A model generated the notes under the pieces. That model did not search any database. It saw only the letters and a list, made by a program, of their open reading frames with translations, and was not told the origin of the DNA. A program made the translations under genes and the position numbers. Positions 35,278-45,799 of a stretch of 64,000 nucleotides of DNA are shown in pieces. The stretch's first letter is position 1. Every line of letters starts with the position of its first letter. The stretch is from Sinorhizobium meliloti (GTDB taxonomy: Bacteria > Pseudomonadota > Alphaproteobacteria > Rhizobiales > Rhizobiaceae), in assembly GCF_035610345.1 (NCBI RefSeq), contig NZ_CP141214.1, forward strand, positions 900,230 through 964,229. The letters run 5' to 3'.

Positions 35278-36228
35278 ATGTTCGTTTTCGTCACGCGACG
35301 TATCGCCGTGACGATTCCACTCCTCCTGATAATCTCCTTCGGCGTCTTCGCCTTGGCTGACATCGCACCCGGCGACCCGGTGCGCTCCCTGCTTGGCGCA
35401 CGCGCCTCAGACCCGGCAACGCTGGCAGCCATTCGCGCGCGTTACCATTTGGACGATCCGTTCCTCATCCAATATGGCTACTGGCTGTCGCATGTGATCC
35501 GCGGCGACCTCGGCGTCTCCATCCAGGGCAACCGGGCGGTAACGAGTATCATTGCGGAACGGCTCGGCGTCACCATCTTCCTCAGCTTGATGAGCACTAC
35601 TCTTGTTCTCGGCCTCGGTATCTTTCTCGGTGCGGTCGCCGCCTTTCGACGTGGTACCCGGCTCGATCGGGCGGTCGTCATGTTCGGTGTTTTCGGCGTC
35701 AGCTCTCCGGCCTTCGTCACTGGCATTTTCCTTCTCTATCTCTTCGGGGTTCTGCTGCCCTGGTTCCCGATTTTCGGTCCGGGAAGGGGATTCCTCGACC
35801 GCGCCTGGCACCTGACGCTTCCGGCGCTTGCGCTTGCGACATCGGTTATGGCGATCGTCGTCAAAATCACGCGCGCGGCGATGATCGAGGAGCTGGCCCG
35901 AGACTACGTCACGTTTGCGCGGGCGCGCGGACTGAGTTCGCGTCGCATTTTATTTGCCTACGTGCTCAGGAACTCCCTCATTCCCGTGATCACGGCCGCA
36001 GGGCTCATCGTCGTGGGCATTGTGGCCGGCGCGATCTACGTCGAGGTCACCTTTTCTTTGCCAGGTCTCGGCGCCTTGACGGTCGATGCGATCCAGAAGC
36101 GCGACATTCCGACGATCCAAGGGACCACCCTGCTGTTCTCTGCCTTCGTCTTGCTGATCAACCTTGCGGTCGACGTGATCTATAGGGTGATCGACCCGCG
36201 CATCCGCTTCGGTAGAGTCGAGTCATGA
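35278..36228 (+). CDS. Peptide ABC transporter permease, DppB/OppB type
   Basis: From the ATG at 35278 the protein has 316 residues. The start MFVFVTRRIAVTIPLLLIISFGVFAL is the typical first membrane segment of DppB-like permeases and is followed by IAPGDPVRSLLG. Five more hydrophobic segments follow, with the ATPase-contact loop in YVTFARARGLSSRRILFAYVLRNSLIPV. The longer in-frame ORF from 35122 runs through the peptidase remnant and is not used. No strong ribosome site is visible before 35278. The stop overlaps the next start by four bases. Confidence 0.9.
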   Translation: MFVFVTRRIAVTIPLLLIISFGVFALADIAPGDPVRSLLGARASDPATLAAIRARYHLDDPFLIQYGYWLSHVIRGDLGVSIQGNRAVTSIIAERLGVTIFLSLMSTTLVLGLGIFLGAVAAFRRGTRLDRAVVMFGVFGVSSPAFVTGIFLLYLFGVLLPWFPIFGPGRGFLDRAWHLTLPALALATSVMAIVVKITRAAMIEELARDYVTFARARGLSSRRILFAYVLRNSLIPVITAAGLIVVGIVAGAIYVEVTFSLPGLGALTVDAIQKRDIPTIQGTTLLFSAFVLLINLAVDVIYRVIDPRIRFGRVES

Positions 36229-37067
36229 GCGTCCCAACCATTGGCGAGGCACTACGGACGAAGCAGCCATTGCGTGTACCAATCGTCATTCTCCTTGCTG
36301 CGCTGATTATCACGGCGGTGGCGATTTGCGCGGTGCTTGGGGAGAGGATCGCCCCCGATTCGCCCTTCCTCCAGCGTCTCGAAGTCGGTAATACGCCGCC
36401 TTCCCTAGTCCACACTGCCGGAACGGATCTACTTGGCCGCGATGTGCTGTCGCGCGTGATTTATGGTGCGCGAACGGCCTTGGTCGGCCCAGTTGTTGTC
36501 GCCGCCGGAGCTTTCACGATCGCGACCCTGCTTGGGCTTGTTTCGGGCTATTTCGGGGGCCTGCTCGATTCGGTGATCATGCGCTGGGTGGATTTCATGT
36601 TCGCGTTACCGGTGCCGCTTGTGGCCATCGTTGTCGTGGGCGTGGTAGGAGGTGGATACTGGAGCGCCGTCCTCGTCCTGGTCGTCCTTTTCACCGCCCC
36701 TGGTACGCGCATCGTGCGGAGCGCGGTCCTTGAGCAGCGACCGCTTCCTTATATCGACGCCGCGCGCACTCTCGGCATCTCGAAGACGCGTATTCTGTTC
36801 GTGCACATTCTCCCAAACGTCGCGCCGATTATTCTCGCGTATGTCGTGCTCGACTTTGCCTTCGCGCTGGTCAATCTCGCCGGGCTGTCCTTCCTCGGCC
36901 TCGGCATCGAGCCCGGGACCCCCGACTGGGGTCGGATGGTCTTCGAGAACCGCAACATCGTCTTCTCCAATCCGGTTGCGCTGCTGCTGCCCGCAGGAAT
37001 GATCATCCTTACCGCGGTCAGCATAAACCTCATCGGCGACTGGCTGTTCGAGCGGTTTGCAAAGTGA
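36225..37067 (+). CDS. Peptide ABC transporter permease, DppC/OppC type
   Basis: The 280-residue protein has the DppC layout: a first membrane segment at about residues 20-40, the TAGTDLLGRDVLSRVIYGART block after it, and the ATPase-contact loop YIDAARTLGISKTRILFVHILPNVAP near residue 185. The family hallmark LSFLGLGIEPGTPDWGRM is at about 220. It is translationally coupled to both neighbours (ATGA at 36225, GTGA at 37064). With the DppB-type partner it forms the transmembrane channel. Confidence 0.93.
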   Translation: MSVPTIGEALRTKQPLRVPIVILLAALIITAVAICAVLGERIAPDSPFLQRLEVGNTPPSLVHTAGTDLLGRDVLSRVIYGARTALVGPVVVAAGAFTIATLLGLVSGYFGGLLDSVIMRWVDFMFALPVPLVAIVVVGVVGGGYWSAVLVLVVLFTAPGTRIVRSAVLEQRPLPYIDAARTLGISKTRILFVHILPNVAPIILAYVVLDFAFALVNLAGLSFLGLGIEPGTPDWGRMVFENRNIVFSNPVALLLPAGMIILTAVSINLIGDWLFERFAK

Positions 37068-38908
37068 ACACGGCCGTGGCGCGCGCAGGTCAGGAAGGTC
37101 CGCTCCTCGAGGTCGAGGGGCTAGCGATCTCACACGGTGCCGTGCCCATCACAACGCCCTTGGACATCGTGGTCGAACGGGGCGAGACCATTGGGATTGT
37201 CGGCGAATCCGGGTCCGGAAAATCGCTCGTGGCACGGGCAATCGCCGGCATATTGCCGCCAGGCATAAATGCCACAGGCAGCGTTAAGCTCGACGGCATC
37301 CCCCTGATGCGGCTTGCCGAGAGCGAACTCCGCAAGATTTGCGGGTCTCGGATGTCGATGCTTATGCAGGATCCGTTCACGATGCTGAATCCGCTCATGC
37401 GAAGCGGCGACCACATTGATGAGATGCTGCGCGACCGACCCGAGTTCGCCTCGCGCGCCGCCAGAGCGGATGAGGTGAGAAGACGCCTCGGAGAAGTCGG
37501 CATAACCGACGAGGTTGTGGGCCGCCGCATGCCATTCCAGCTGTCTGGGGGCATGTGCCAGCGCGTCGCACTTGCCGCCGCTCTCGCTCGCGACCCGGAG
37601 CTGCTAATTGCCGATGAGCCCTCGACGGCGCTCGACGTAACGACTCAGGCGGAGATCATCAATCTCCTGCGTCGTGTCCAGCGCGAGCGACACATGAGCC
37701 TTATTCTCATTACCCACAACCTGCGGCTCGCGTTCTCGATCTGCCAGCGCATCTATGTGCTCTACGCTGGCTCAATGCTCGAAGTCGGCGACGCCGCAGC
37801 TGTCGAGCGTCAGCCGTTCCATCCTTACACCTTGGGACTTCTGCTCTCGGAACCGCCAGTCGATATTCGCGTGCCTCGGCTCGTCGCGATCCGGGGCTCC
37901 GTGCCGCGCGCGGCCGATGTTCTCGACGGCTGTGGCTTCGCCGATCGCTGCGACTGGACGAAGCAGATTTGCCGCACCGGCAAGCCGCCGCTGACCGCTC
38001 GCGATGCGAGCCGGTTCACTGCATGCATCCGTCAGGACGAGATCCAGGGCGAACTCGACGCGTTACGCACGGCGGAGCTCTCGGCGGCGCCGATAACACC
38101 GCGCCGGGGAGAAACCGCAGGGGCGCTCGTCCGCGTTGACGGACTCGTCAAGACATTCGTGGGCGGGCGGGGCCGTTCGATGTACGCCGTAAAGGATGTA
38201 TCGCTACATATTATGCCCGGGGAGAGCGTCGGCCTCGTCGGCGAATCTGGCTCGGGCAAGACCACGCTCGGGCGCTGTCTCGTCGGCCTCGAAACCCCGA
38301 CTGCTGGCAACATCCATATCAACGGCATCGCGGCAGCGGATTTCGGCGCCATGGCGAAGGCGGACCGCGTCCGCATTCGGCGCACAATTCAGATGATCTT
38401 CCAGGATCCGTTTTCAACACTAAATCCCAGGCACAGCGTTGGGCAGGCATTGGGCGAAGCGCTCGGGGCGTCGGCGGGCGCTACCAGCCCAGCGACGGCT
38501 GAACGGATCGCGTCGCTGCTGGCGAAAGTCGGCTTGTCCGCTGCGTACGCCACCCGCCGTCCGGCGTCGCTCTCAGGCGGCGAGCGCCAGCGAGTGGCCA
38601 TCGCACGAGCGCTTGCTGTCAAACCGGCAATCCTCGTTTGCGACGAACCAGTATCGGCCCTCGACGTCTCGGTGCAGGCGCAGGTGCTCACCCTGTTCAG
38701 ACGCTTGCAAGTTGAGCACGAGCTCTCATATCTCTTCATCACGCACGACCTCGCTGTCGTCCGCCAGATCACCGAGCGCATTTATGTCCTCTACCTTGGC
38801 GAGATCGTCGAGGAGGGGCCGACGGAAAGGGTCATCGGCAACCCGCAGCACCCGTATACACGTCGCCTCGTTGCATCGATCCCGCGCTCGGCCCAACCTG
38901 GCCTCTGA
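37064..38908 (+). CDS. Peptide ABC transporter, fused double ATPase
   Basis: The 614-residue protein fuses two DppD/DppF-type ATPases. The first (about 10-330) has [48 protein letters not shown] and the oligopeptide-type C-terminal CGFADRC cysteine cluster. The second (about 350-614) has [27 protein letters not shown] and [17 protein letters not shown]. The GTG start overlaps the permease stop. In the first signature the usual Gln is Met-Cys (SGGMCQR), a mild deviation. The cassette completes the importer begun at 33360. Confidence 0.93.
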   Translation: MNTAVARAGQEGPLLEVEGLAISHGAVPITTPLDIVVERGETIGIVGESGSGKSLVARAIAGILPPGINATGSVKLDGIPLMRLAESELRKICGSRMSMLMQDPFTMLNPLMRSGDHIDEMLRDRPEFASRAARADEVRRRLGEVGITDEVVGRRMPFQLSGGMCQRVALAAALARDPELLIADEPSTALDVTTQAEIINLLRRVQRERHMSLILITHNLRLAFSICQRIYVLYAGSMLEVGDAAAVERQPFHPYTLGLLLSEPPVDIRVPRLVAIRGSVPRAADVLDGCGFADRCDWTKQICRTGKPPLTARDASRFTACIRQDEIQGELDALRTAELSAAPITPRRGETAGALVRVDGLVKTFVGGRGRSMYAVKDVSLHIMPGESVGLVGESGSGKTTLGRCLVGLETPTAGNIHINGIAAADFGAMAKADRVRIRRTIQMIFQDPFSTLNPRHSVGQALGEALGASAGATSPATAERIASLLAKVGLSAAYATRRPASLSGGERQRVAIARALAVKPAILVCDEPVSALDVSVQAQVLTLFRRLQVEHELSYLFITHDLAVVRQITERIYVLYLGEIVEEGPTERVIGNPQHPYTRRLVASIPRSAQPGL

Positions 38909-39206
38909 GGCAACCCGCCAGCGTGGCATTCGATCGCACATCCTCAGGGAGCTCTGATTGAGTGCCCACCTGTCAGGCCACCGAAAAATGCACGCCGGTT
39001 CGGCATGCGGAAATCACAAAGCGATCCCGCATTCAATCAGATGTTCACGTTTCGTGCGTCGAAAGTCGCATAATGTATCAACTGAAATGCGCTAGTTGCG
39101 CCTTCCTAGCACGATAACATAAGCCTGGTCGTTATCTTCCGAGGGTGCGGTCTCGGCTGCCTCGACGTCCGCTTTCGCCGCCGCGCGCTCATCTAGATCA
39201 AGACAA
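38909..39206. other. Convergent intergenic region
   Basis: This lies between the ends of the double ATPase gene and a minus-strand LysR gene. I see no gene and no strong terminator hairpin. Confidence 0.4.
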
Positions 39207-40094
39207 TCAATCTTGGAAAACTGAATGACGCATCACCTCGTCGACGAAATCGGAGACGATGCGAGAAGGATGTCGGTTGGGCGGCAAGAGCAGCAGAGTC
39301 TTGAAATAGACTGCCGGTTCGAAGGGCCGCAAGGAAAGGCCGCGACCGACATAGGGCTCTGCGGTCATCGGATTGACCATTCCGATCCCCATCCCAGCCT
39401 GGACCATTGCGCAGATCGTCGTCGAGTACGGGGTCTCGAGGACCATCTTCGGCTTGACGTTCTCGTTGAAGAAGATCGTTTCCGCCGATCGGCGTGTGGT
39501 ATCTTCGGGCGATAGGGCGATGAATGCCTCGCCATCGATATCGTGCGGCCGAATGACGTCGACTGCCTCCAATCGGTGGCCCGAAGGCACGGCGATCGCC
39601 ACGCGGTAGCGCGCGAACGGACGGACGTCGACGCCGGCCACGTCGATCTCATCCGCAGCAAGTCCCACATCGAATTGACCGCTCGCGACGAGATCCTTCA
39701 CGACGGAAGACATCTGTGCCTGGAAGGTTATCGCGACGTTCGGATGCTTCATTTGAAAGCCGCGCAGGGCCCGTGGCAGCACGTTGGTGCTCAAGGCGGA
39801 AAGACTGGCGACCCGGATCTCACCGGACCCGAAATCTCGGATGCGGGCGGCTGCGCTCTTGAGATGGATCAGGCCCGAGAACGAGCCTTCGACCTCTCTG
39901 AAGAACATCTGTCCTTCAGACGTCGGGAACATCCGGCCTTTCTCTCTGCGGAAAAGCGCGAAGCCAATATCGCGCTCAAGCTCTTGTATAGCCTTGCTGA
40001 CTGCCGGCTGGGAGATGCGGAGCACTTCGGCAGCGCGCGACGCCGTGCCGTTGGTCATCACCGCGTAAAAGACCTCAATCTGTCGGATGTTCAA
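39207..40094 (-). CDS. LysR-family regulator of the Cys/Met lyase operon
   Basis: The 295-residue protein has the LysR HTH at residues 1-60 (MNIRQIEVFYAVMTNGTASR then AEVLRISQPAVSKAIQELER) and an effector-binding domain from about 90. It is divergent from a cystathionine lyase-like gene, and the 43-base gap starts a symmetrical T-N11-A site (40103-40127) lying only nine bases before its own start codon. This placement predicts autoregulation and control of the divergent operon. The effector is unknown; a sulfur amino acid is a reasonable guess given the neighbours. Confidence 0.92.
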   Translation of the reverse strand: MNIRQIEVFYAVMTNGTASRAAEVLRISQPAVSKAIQELERDIGFALFRREKGRMFPTSEGQMFFREVEGSFSGLIHLKSAAARIRDFGSGEIRVASLSALSTNVLPRALRGFQMKHPNVAITFQAQMSSVVKDLVASGQFDVGLAADEIDVAGVDVRPFARYRVAIAVPSGHRLEAVDVIRPHDIDGEAFIALSPEDTTRRSAETIFFNENVKPKMVLETPYSTTICAMVQAGMGIGMVNPMTAEPYVGRGLSLRPFEPAVYFKTLLLLPPNRHPSRIVSDFVDEVMRHSVFQD

Positions 40095-40102
40095 AGCAGT
40101 CG

Positions 40103-40127
40103 ACCTTATAATCTCAGCGAATAAGGT
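40103..40127. promoter_or_regulatory. LysR-type operator, perfect inverted repeat
   Basis: ACCTTAT (40103-40109) and ATAAGGT (40121-40127) are perfect reverse complements separated by exactly eleven bases. This gives the canonical T-N11-A LysR motif between the divergent LysR and lyase genes. Confidence 0.7.
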
Positions 40128-40205
40128 TTCATCATATTGATATTGGACGGAATGGATACGCCCATGTTTAATCCGATCAACGAAATCTCTCGGGAAGAAA
40201 ACAAG

Positions 40206-41402
40206 ATGAAAGATCTGACCCAGTGCGTGCTCACGCCGGCTGTTGATATGGATGGCTTCGAAACGCTCGGAGCGGCGACCTACCGCGGATCAACGATCGT
40301 GTTCAAGAACGCCGAGGCCTACAGGACCCGTGGCGAGCGGGGCCACCAAGGCTACACCTACGGCCTTTATGGAACACCGACCACGCGAACCCTGGAAGCA
40401 AAACTGACGGCGCTCGAAAAGGGCGTGCGCACGTTCCTGGTCCCTTCCGGGCAGGCGTCGAATGCGATCGCCATGCTGTCCCTGCTGAGCGCCGGCGATA
40501 AGATCCTCATTGCCGACAACTCGTATCCTCCGGTTCGCGACTTCGCCAACCGCGATCTCGCGCGCTTCGGAATCGAGGTCGCCTATTACGATCCGGCGGC
40601 GATCGACGATCTCGAGCGGCAAATCGACAGCCGAACGAAGATTGTCTGGTGCGAATCCCCTGGCTCCACCACGATGGAGATCCAGGATCTGCCGAGGATT
40701 GCGGAGATTGCGCATCGCCATGGTGCACTCGTCGGCTGCGACAATACCTGGGCAACGCCGCTCAACTATAAACCGCTCACGATCGGCGCCGACATCGTCA
40801 CGGAAGCCCTGACCAAATACGTCTCCGGTCACTCCGATGTGTTGATGGGGTCGATTACCGTTCGCGCAGAGGAACACATCGTGCCCCTCCGCGCGACCCT
40901 CGGTCGCCTCGGCGTCGGCGTTTCGCCCGACGATGCCACGCTCGTGCTGCGCGGCATGGAAACGCTCGGGGTGCGCCTCAGGCATGCTGCTGACGGTGCT
41001 GCCGAGATCATCGCCTTGATCCAGCAGCATCCTCTGGTCGATCGGGTGCTGTACCCCTCGCTGCCGGATTTTCCGGGGCATGAGATCTGGAAGCGTGACT
41101 TCCTCGGGGTAAGCGGTGTGTTCAGCGTCGTCTTGAAGCCGGAAGCGACAAAACACGCGGCTTCAGCCCTCGACGTCCTGCGTACATTCGCCATCGGCGC
41201 CTCATGGGGCGGAACCCGCAGTCTCATCGCGCCCATGCCGGTCAAGCAGAACCGCACCGCGAGCCAGTGGGACGGGGACGACCTGGTTCTCAGGGTCAGC
41301 ATCGGCCTGGAAGATCTCGACGATCTCAAGGCCGACGTCGAAGCCTTCCTTGCCGAGATCACTGAGCGATCTGCACCGGCGAGGGTCACCAGGGCGAGTT
41401 GA
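40206..41402 (+). CDS. Cys/Met metabolism PLP enzyme (cystathionine beta-lyase-like)
   Basis: From the ATG at 40206 the protein has 398 residues of the MetC/MetB/CGS family. Visible motifs are the Tyr/Arg of the phosphate-binding loop from the partner subunit (YTYGLYGTPTTRTLE), VPSGQASNAIAMLSLL, VWCESPGSTTMEI, the Asp for the PLP nitrogen in GCDNTWATPL, and the Schiff-base Lys in TEALTKYVSGHSDVLMG. Such enzymes cleave or form C-S bonds of cystathionine and relatives. In-frame ATGs at 40152 and 40164 would add up to 18 residues; GGGAAG before 40206 supports the shorter form. The four transporter genes that follow suggest uptake of its substrate. Confidence 0.88.
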   Translation: MKDLTQCVLTPAVDMDGFETLGAATYRGSTIVFKNAEAYRTRGERGHQGYTYGLYGTPTTRTLEAKLTALEKGVRTFLVPSGQASNAIAMLSLLSAGDKILIADNSYPPVRDFANRDLARFGIEVAYYDPAAIDDLERQIDSRTKIVWCESPGSTTMEIQDLPRIAEIAHRHGALVGCDNTWATPLNYKPLTIGADIVTEALTKYVSGHSDVLMGSITVRAEEHIVPLRATLGRLGVGVSPDDATLVLRGMETLGVRLRHAADGAAEIIALIQQHPLVDRVLYPSLPDFPGHEIWKRDFLGVSGVFSVVLKPEATKHAASALDVLRTFAIGASWGGTRSLIAPMPVKQNRTASQWDGDDLVLRVSIGLEDLDDLKADVEAFLAEITERSAPARVTRAS

Positions 41403-41447
41403 AGGCCGGCTTCCGAATTCTCACAACCAACAAAAAAGGGGAATGAC

Positions 41448-42473
41448 ATGACATCGAAACTGCTTGGAATGTGCGCCGCGCTCTCGTTTGGTCTGGCCGC
41501 AGGATCCGCTCCGGCATTGGCCGGTGCGACGCTGGACGCCGTCAAAGCCCGCGGCTTTCTGAATTGCGCCGCCAGCCAGGGTACGGTTGGCTTCGGCGCG
41601 CCGGACGAGAAGGGCTATTGGCGTGGCCTTGACGTTGAGACCTGCCGGGCCGTGGCCGTGGCGGTCTTCAACGATAAGGACAAGGTGGAGTTCGTGCCTC
41701 TGAGCGGCCAGCAGCGTGTGCCCGCCCTGCAAACAGGCGAGATCGACATCCTTCCACGGACGTTCACCTGGACGCTGCGGCGCGACGCCAACGGGCTCAA
41801 CTTCACGACGCCGAACTATTACGAGTTCACCGGCTTTATGATGCCGAAGGCGCTCGGCGTGACCAAAGTCGAGGAGATGGAAGGAGCGTCCGTGTGCGTC
41901 CAAACCGGATCGACGACGGAGGTGGTCGCCAATGACGTCTCGAAGGAACACAATCTCGGCCTGACGCCGGTGGTGTTCGAGAACAGTTCAGCGTTGAGCC
42001 AGGCCTTCTTCTCGGGCCGTTGCGATGCCCTGATCACCGATGCCGCAGCGCTCGCATCGTTGAGAGCGACGAAAGCCGAGAATGCAGACGACTATGTCAT
42101 CTTCCCAGCGACCAAATTCATGGATGCGCTTACGCCAGCGGTCCGCCACGGCGACGACCAATGGCTCGATATCGTCAACTGGTCGATCCAGGCGCTGATC
42201 GCGGGCGAACAGCTCGGGATTACGCAAGCCAATGTTGCGGACATGGAAAAGTCCGAGGATCCACGCGTGAAGCGCTTCCTTGGGGTCGAGCCTGGAAATG
42301 GTGCCGCGATCGGTCTTGATGAAAAGTTCGCTGCCAACATCATCGCCAAGCTCGGCAACTATGGCGAAATGTTCGATCGCAACCTCGGCAAGGACAGTCC
42401 GCTGAAACTCGAGCGCGGCGCAAACCGACTCTTCAGCAATGGCGGCCTGATGTTCCCGTTGGCCTTCCAATGA
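41448..42473 (+). CDS. Polar amino acid-binding protein, AapJ-like
   Basis: The 341-residue periplasmic protein has a Sec signal peptide (cleavage at PALA, residue 25) and the features of the general amino acid importer binding protein: LDAVKARGFLNCAASQGTVGFGAPDEKGYWRGLDVETCRAVA, SGQQRVPALQTGEIDILPR, and VCVQTGSTTE. AAGGGG precedes the ATG. It is the first of four overlapping transporter genes. Acidic or sulfur-containing amino acids are plausible ligands because of the lyase gene 45 bases upstream. The AapJ resemblance is clear; the exact ligand is not. Confidence 0.92.
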   Translation: MTSKLLGMCAALSFGLAAGSAPALAGATLDAVKARGFLNCAASQGTVGFGAPDEKGYWRGLDVETCRAVAVAVFNDKDKVEFVPLSGQQRVPALQTGEIDILPRTFTWTLRRDANGLNFTTPNYYEFTGFMMPKALGVTKVEEMEGASVCVQTGSTTEVVANDVSKEHNLGLTPVVFENSSALSQAFFSGRCDALITDAAALASLRATKAENADDYVIFPATKFMDALTPAVRHGDDQWLDIVNWSIQALIAGEQLGITQANVADMEKSEDPRVKRFLGVEPGNGAAIGLDEKFAANIIAKLGNYGEMFDRNLGKDSPLKLERGANRLFSNGGLMFPLAFQ

Positions 42474-43612
42474 CCAGGGAGGCTGGCATGCTCTCGACAT
42501 TACTGGACAATCGCCACGTTCGAAGTGCCGCTCTTCAAGTCCTGTTGCTCGTGGGATTTGCCAGCCTTCTCTACTGGCTGTGGTCGAATACCGCTGAGAA
42601 CCTTGCTGCGCGTGGCATCCAAGTGGGTTTTGAATACCTGCATCGGCAGGCAAACTTCCCGATCTCGGAGAGCGTCCTGCCCTACGACCCCTCCGACTCG
42701 TTCGGCTGGGCCTATCTCGTGGGCCTGACCAATACCGTGACAATCTCCTTGCTCGCGATCGTCGCTTCCACCGTCTTCGGACTCGTGATCGCCTTGGTAC
42801 GTCTGGCCCGTAACCCACTGGCATCTGCGATGGCAACAGCCTTCGTCGGTGGTGTGCGCAACATGCCGCTGATCGTTCAACTGCTGTTTTGGTATGCGCT
42901 CGCCACCACGCTGCTGCCGGCTCCTAGATTGGCGTTCAATCCGTTGCCCGGCGTCTACCTGTCGCTCCGCGGCCTATACATTCCATCCGTATCCCTCGGT
43001 CCGAACGGTGTAACCTTCCTTATGCTGGCCGCAGCGGTCGCGGTGAGCTTCTGGCTGTTCGCGAGGCGCGTCCCGCTTGTCGCAAGACGGGCGTCGGCCG
43101 GCATTGCGATCGTGGCAGCGACGATCTTCGCAACGACCACCCTTGAACCTTCGGTCAGTTTGCCCGCTCTCAAAGGGCTCAACTTCGTCGGCGGCCTGCG
43201 GCTATCACCGGAGTTTGCCGCGTTGATGCTCGGTTTGATCATCTACACATCAGTCTTCATCAGCGAAGTGATCCGCGGCGGGATCGAAGCCGTTTCCCGT
43301 GGCCAATGGGAGGCTGGCCGTGCGCTTGGCTTGTCCGAGCGGCAGACGTTGTTTCGCATCATCATCCCTCAGGCGCTGCGCGTCATCATTCCACCGATGA
43401 CATCGCAATACCTGTCGACCGTGAAGAACACGACGTTGGCTCTGGCGGTCGGCTATCCGGAACTTGGCCTCGTGGTGGGCACCGTGATCAACCAGACAGG
43501 GCAGGCGATCGAAAGCATCGCCATCCTCTTGTCGGTCTTCCTGACGATCAGCATCGCGGTATCGCTGTTCATGAACTGGTACAACGCTCACGTGGCATTG
43601 GTGACCCGATGA
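42470..43612 (+). CDS. Polar amino acid ABC permease, AapQ-like
   Basis: The 380-residue membrane protein has the long periplasmic insertion and late membrane helices typical of AapQ/BztB: GFEYLHRQANFPISESVLPY near residue 45, NTVTISLLAIVASTVFGL near 85, GGVRNMPLIVQLLFWY near 125, and the EAA loop EAGRALGLSERQTLFRIIIPQALRVIIPP near 285. The ATGA overlap with the binding-protein stop indicates coupling. The start could also be the second Met (residue 7). Confidence 0.93.
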   Translation: MTREAGMLSTLLDNRHVRSAALQVLLLVGFASLLYWLWSNTAENLAARGIQVGFEYLHRQANFPISESVLPYDPSDSFGWAYLVGLTNTVTISLLAIVASTVFGLVIALVRLARNPLASAMATAFVGGVRNMPLIVQLLFWYALATTLLPAPRLAFNPLPGVYLSLRGLYIPSVSLGPNGVTFLMLAAAVAVSFWLFARRVPLVARRASAGIAIVAATIFATTTLEPSVSLPALKGLNFVGGLRLSPEFAALMLGLIIYTSVFISEVIRGGIEAVSRGQWEAGRALGLSERQTLFRIIIPQALRVIIPPMTSQYLSTVKNTTLALAVGYPELGLVVGTVINQTGQAIESIAILLSVFLTISIAVSLFMNWYNAHVALVTR

Positions 43613-44718
43613 CAAGCATTGCGACAATGAACTACGCCATGGCGACAACCGAGTTCGTCGCGCCACAGCAGGCACCGCAGGCCGTGCGTGCGCCGATCAT
43701 GAAGGTCCTGTTCGGGGACATGCTGAGCGCTCTTCTGACGCTCGGTGCGCTCGCGGTGATCCTTTCCTTGCTTCCGGCGGTCCGATGGGGCGTGACCGAC
43801 GCCGTGTGGTTTACGGACGATCCGTCCGCCTGCAGGTCCGGTGGCGCTTGCTGGGCATTCATCCAGGCGAAACTCCGCTTCATCATGTTCGGCCTCTATC
43901 CACCCGAGGACCAGTGGCGTCCGACGGTCGTCATTGCACTTGTGCTTGGGATGATCCTGATATCCCTGTCTCCCGCACTCTGGGGACGCAAACTCGTATT
44001 CGCCTGGATAGCGGCCATCTGCGCTATGCTGGCTTTGATGTGGGGTGGCTTTGCCGGACTTTCGCATGTCTCGACCGCCAAATGGGGAGGCCTGCCGGTG
44101 ACGCTCCTGCTGGCGCTGCTTTCGCTTGGACTTGGGTTTCCCTTTGCGATCTTCCTGGCACTGGGGCGACGATCCAAGCTGCCAATTCTGCGCGTGCTTT
44201 CGGTCGGTTTGATCGAAACGGTCAGAGGGTTGCCGCTGGTCGGGCTCCTGTTCGTCGCGTCGATCCTGCTGCCGCTGCTTCTTCCCCCGGGACTTGATAT
44301 CGACAAGCTCGGCCGTACCCTTGCCGCGCTGACGGTGTTTTCGGCCGCCTATCTGGCGGAAGTGCTTCGAGGCGGGCTTCAGATAATCCCGCCCGGGCAG
44401 GTGGAGGCCGCCAAGGCGCTCGGGATACCGCAGTGGAAGGCGATCCAGCACATCGTCCTGCCGCAGGCTATCCAGAAGGTCATCCCGCCTTTGACCAATA
44501 CCGCGATCGTCATGGTCAAGAATACCAGCCTTGTCATGATTGTCGGCGTCTTCGACATGCTGAGCGCAGGGCGCTCGGCGGCGATGGATCCGGTTTGGCC
44601 GGGTCCCTATACGGAAGCCTACCTGTTCGTCGGCCTGGTTTACTTCAGCATCTGCGTCGGCATCTCTCATTATGCCCGTTGGCTGGAAATACGCGTGAAA
44701 GCAAAGGATTATCGCTGA
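43609..44718 (+). CDS. Polar amino acid ABC permease, AapM-like
   Basis: From the ATG at 43609, which overlaps the previous stop, the protein has 369 residues. It has early membrane segments, the periplasmic [11 protein letters not shown] stretch seen in AapM, the permease core ([37 protein letters not shown]), and the EAA loop [29 protein letters not shown]. It pairs with the AapQ-like permease. The longer upstream frame (from 43306) is a shadow inside the previous gene. Confidence 0.93.
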   Translation: MTSIATMNYAMATTEFVAPQQAPQAVRAPIMKVLFGDMLSALLTLGALAVILSLLPAVRWGVTDAVWFTDDPSACRSGGACWAFIQAKLRFIMFGLYPPEDQWRPTVVIALVLGMILISLSPALWGRKLVFAWIAAICAMLALMWGGFAGLSHVSTAKWGGLPVTLLLALLSLGLGFPFAIFLALGRRSKLPILRVLSVGLIETVRGLPLVGLLFVASILLPLLLPPGLDIDKLGRTLAALTVFSAAYLAEVLRGGLQIIPPGQVEAAKALGIPQWKAIQHIVLPQAIQKVIPPLTNTAIVMVKNTSLVMIVGVFDMLSAGRSAAMDPVWPGPYTEAYLFVGLVYFSICVGISHYARWLEIRVKAKDYR

Positions 44719-45479
44719 TGTCCATCGAAGAAGTGCTACCCGTCGAACAGCCCGCGATCATCATTCGCAACATGGACAAATGGTACGGCAACTATCATGT
44801 CCTTCGGGACGTGACCCTCTCGGTGCAACCGCGCGAGCGGATCGTGATCTGCGGTCCTTCGGGTTCCGGGAAGTCGACGCTCATCCGGTGCGTCAATCAT
44901 CTCGAAGAGCACCAGAAGGGCGAGATCACCGTCAACGGCGTGACGCTGAACGAAAGTCTGAAGAACATCGACATGATCCGGCGCGATGTCGGAATGGTGT
45001 TCCAGCACTTCAACCTGTTCCCACACCTGTCCGTGCTCGAGAACTGCACTCTGCCGCAGATACTCTCGCGAGGAACAGCGCGTAGGGTCGCGGAAGAACG
45101 CGGAATGCAGTTTCTGGAGCGCGTGCGCATTCCGGAGCAGGCCCACAAGTTTCCTGGGCAGCTCTCGGGCGGACAGCAGCAACGCGTCGCGATCGCCCGC
45201 GCGCTTTGCATGGGACCGAAGGTGATGCTGTTCGACGAACCCACATCAGCGCTTGATCCGGAAATGGTCAAGGAGGTGCTCGACACCATGGTGTCCCTTG
45301 CCGAAGAAGGCATGACCATGATCGTCGTTACACACGAGATGGGGTTCGCCCGTCGAGTGGCCGACCGAGTCGTATTCATGGATCAAGGCTCGATTGTCGA
45401 AAGCAACGTCCCGGATCTGTTCTTCGACGCTCCGGCCAACGAGCGGACGAGAGACTTCCTCCGGCAGATCGTTCACTAG
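44718..45479 (+). CDS. Polar amino acid ABC ATPase, AapP/GlnQ-like
   Basis: From the ATG at 44718 (one-base overlap with the permease stop, TGATG) the protein has 253 residues. It shows [18 protein letters not shown] (Walker A), [17 protein letters not shown] (Q-loop), [15 protein letters not shown] (signature), [14 protein letters not shown] (Walker B) and [19 protein letters not shown] (H-loop). The order binding protein, two permeases, ATPase is the aapJQMP order of rhizobia. This is the last gene of the operon starting at 40206. Confidence 0.95.
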   Translation: MSIEEVLPVEQPAIIIRNMDKWYGNYHVLRDVTLSVQPRERIVICGPSGSGKSTLIRCVNHLEEHQKGEITVNGVTLNESLKNIDMIRRDVGMVFQHFNLFPHLSVLENCTLPQILSRGTARRVAEERGMQFLERVRIPEQAHKFPGQLSGGQQQRVAIARALCMGPKVMLFDEPTSALDPEMVKEVLDTMVSLAEEGMTMIVVTHEMGFARRVADRVVFMDQGSIVESNVPDLFFDAPANERTRDFLRQIVH

Positions 45480-45799
45480 AAGCCTGCTTCAGGAAAGAGC
45501 CTGTCGCGGCCATAATGGCTAGAAGCTCTCGCACAGCAGAAACGCCTACCTGCGGACCTACGCGGGTGGGGATACCCTTCATCACGCATGGCGAAATTGC
45601 GATCTTCTCGAGATATCGGGGCCGACAACCGAATCGTGGCTCCCTCGGCCCGCCTTGATGTTGCCGGCGATCTTCAGCAATTGATTGCTTCGCCGAGACA
45701 AAACAGACGTTGCTTTTGAACGCGCGTGCCTAAAACGCTGACTGAAGCGGCTAGCGCGTTCTAACAGAAAGCCATCCTGTTACCTCGCTGGTCAAAACC
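45480..45799. other. Convergent intergenic region
   Basis: No gene or convincing terminator is seen. GAAGC-CT-GCTTC right after the ATPase stop is too tight to be a normal hairpin. Confidence 0.4.

Noticed and set aside
43588..44670. A 360-codon minus-strand ORF opposite the AapM-like permease
   Set aside because: It is extremely rich in Asp, Arg, Gln and His with no known motif, whereas the plus strand encodes a normal permease in an overlapping operon.
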